This document shows positions 5,910 through 6,127 of a stretch of 6,127 bases of DNA, in pieces. Within the stretch, counting starts at the first letter, position 1; every line of letters starts with the position of its first letter. This DNA is from an uncultured Lachnospiraceae bacterium (GTDB lineage Bacteria; Bacillota; Clostridia; Lachnospirales; Lachnospiraceae), in assembly GCA_934320845.1 (NCBI GenBank), contig CAKRFU010000051.1, positions 1-6,127 on the forward strand, given 5' to 3'. The translations under genes were made by a program, and so were the position numbers. The notes under the pieces were generated by a model, which saw only the letters and a list, made by a program, of their open reading frames with translations, did not search any database and was not told the DNA's origin.

Positions 5910-5938
5910 ATTCTAACACTAATACCATATTCTCACAA
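5910..5938 (-). promoter_or_regulatory. Promoter of the HAD gene, within repeat copy 2
   Basis: TTGTGA (5938-5933), 17-bp spacer, TAGAAT (5915-5910), with TG one base before the -10. Transcription would start near 5903, leaving about a 36-nt leader with GGAGG before ATG 5867. Confidence 0.6.
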
Positions 5939-6025
5939 TCCCCCTGCTTCATCTCCTTGTTACCTGATTGCATTTTTTCCATCATAGTCGAATCACAAAT
6001 GCCAATTCTTCCTCTTTTAAGGCAG

Positions 6026-6054
6026 AAAAAAAGGATGCCTCTTTCGAAGCACCC
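6026..6054 (-). terminator. Intrinsic terminator in repeat copy 2
   Basis: GGGTGC/GCATCC stem (one G-U), a G-U at the position mismatched in copy 1, TC-GA, GAAA tetraloop, then seven T on the minus strand. It would end a transcript coming from beyond the right edge of the window. Confidence 0.85.
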
Positions 6055-6127
6055 TCCTGTAAACATAAATATTCTGTTAGTTGCCTGTTGAACTTGATAC
6101 TGATTGTATCAACTGACCTTGTTTTGC

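Larger units (their letters stand above)
5905..6101 (-). repeat. Dispersed intergenic repeat, copy 2 (terminator-promoter module)
   Basis: The direct-orientation partner of 3117-3305, about 197 bp. The block 5978-6020 is identical to 3183-3225. Read on the minus strand it carries the terminator (6054-6026), the invariant block and the promoter (5938-5910) of the HAD gene. Similarity ends abruptly after GATACT at 6101. The sequence just beyond completes a separate 7-bp inverted repeat (TTGATAC 6094-6100 with GTATCAA 6106-6112) that copy 1 lacks. The gene this terminator would serve lies to the right of the window. Confidence 0.88.

Noticed and set aside
5831..6091. 86-codon plus-strand frame over repeat copy 2
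   Set aside because: Antisense to the HAD start, the promoter and the terminator; no ribosome binding site.
1644..6101. Integron-type cassette array with attC sites
   Set aside because: No integrase in the window and no attC core pairs (RYYYAAC / GTTRRRY) at the repeats; the repeats contain normal promoters, which cassettes usually lack.
1..6127. CRISPR arrays, tRNA, rRNA or group II intron domain V
   Set aside because: No regularly spaced short repeats, no cloverleaf or CCA-ended stem, and no domain V-like hairpin were seen on either strand by reading.

Overview
The window looks like accessory DNA from a low-GC Gram-positive gut anaerobe, most likely a clostridial (Lachnospiraceae-like) chromosome. 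This is inferred from AT-rich genes, strong AGGAGG-type ribosome binding sites, sigma-A promoters of extended -10 type, and the protein families present. No 16S rRNA or other taxonomic marker is visible.

Layout. Bases 45-116 (+) are the first two dozen codons of an IS110-family transposase, cut off abruptly. All other genes are on the minus strand. Read right to left (their direction of transcription) they are: a HAD-IIB (Cof-type) phosphatase (5867-5055), a Phd-Doc type toxin-antitoxin pair (4846-4230, overlapping by 4 nt), a nucleoside phosphorylase-family enzyme (4135-3374), a GNAT acetyltransferase (3078-2629), an alpha/beta-hydrolase esterase (2541-1705), and a PfkB-family sugar kinase resembling fructoselysine 6-kinase (923-126). 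They form no single pathway. This is a collection of small metabolic and stability genes, as in a genomic island. The phosphatase, the nucleosidase and the kinase could all act on phosphorylated or glycosylated small molecules, but nothing in the sequence links them.

The more unusual content lies between the genes. (1) A ~190-bp intergenic repeat occurs twice in the same orientation (3117-3305 and 5905-6101). Each copy carries, in transcription order, an intrinsic terminator with a GAAA-capped stem, a near-invariant block of unknown role, and a promoter (TTGTRA-N17-TAGAAT) that drives an unrelated gene: GNAT in one copy, HAD in the other. (2) A 21-bp motif follows two different gene groups. 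At 1644-1686 it forms a perfect 14-bp inverted repeat; at 4189-4209 only one arm is present. Together, the two repeat types bracket two gene sets. (3) The ~780-bp gap 924-1704 has no convincing gene. It contains a local GC-rich island (about 1330-1560) and at least four stable hairpins. One has an 8-bp perfect stem extended by 6 bp across a 4-nt bulge, without a T-tract. I read this as a possible relic of a transfer origin or of a structured RNA from a mobile element; that reading is tentative.

For regulation, the same promoter architecture (TTGTRR, 17-bp spacer, TAGAAT preceded by TGN) precedes the kinase, GNAT and HAD genes. The toxin-antitoxin pair has its own TATAAT promoter.
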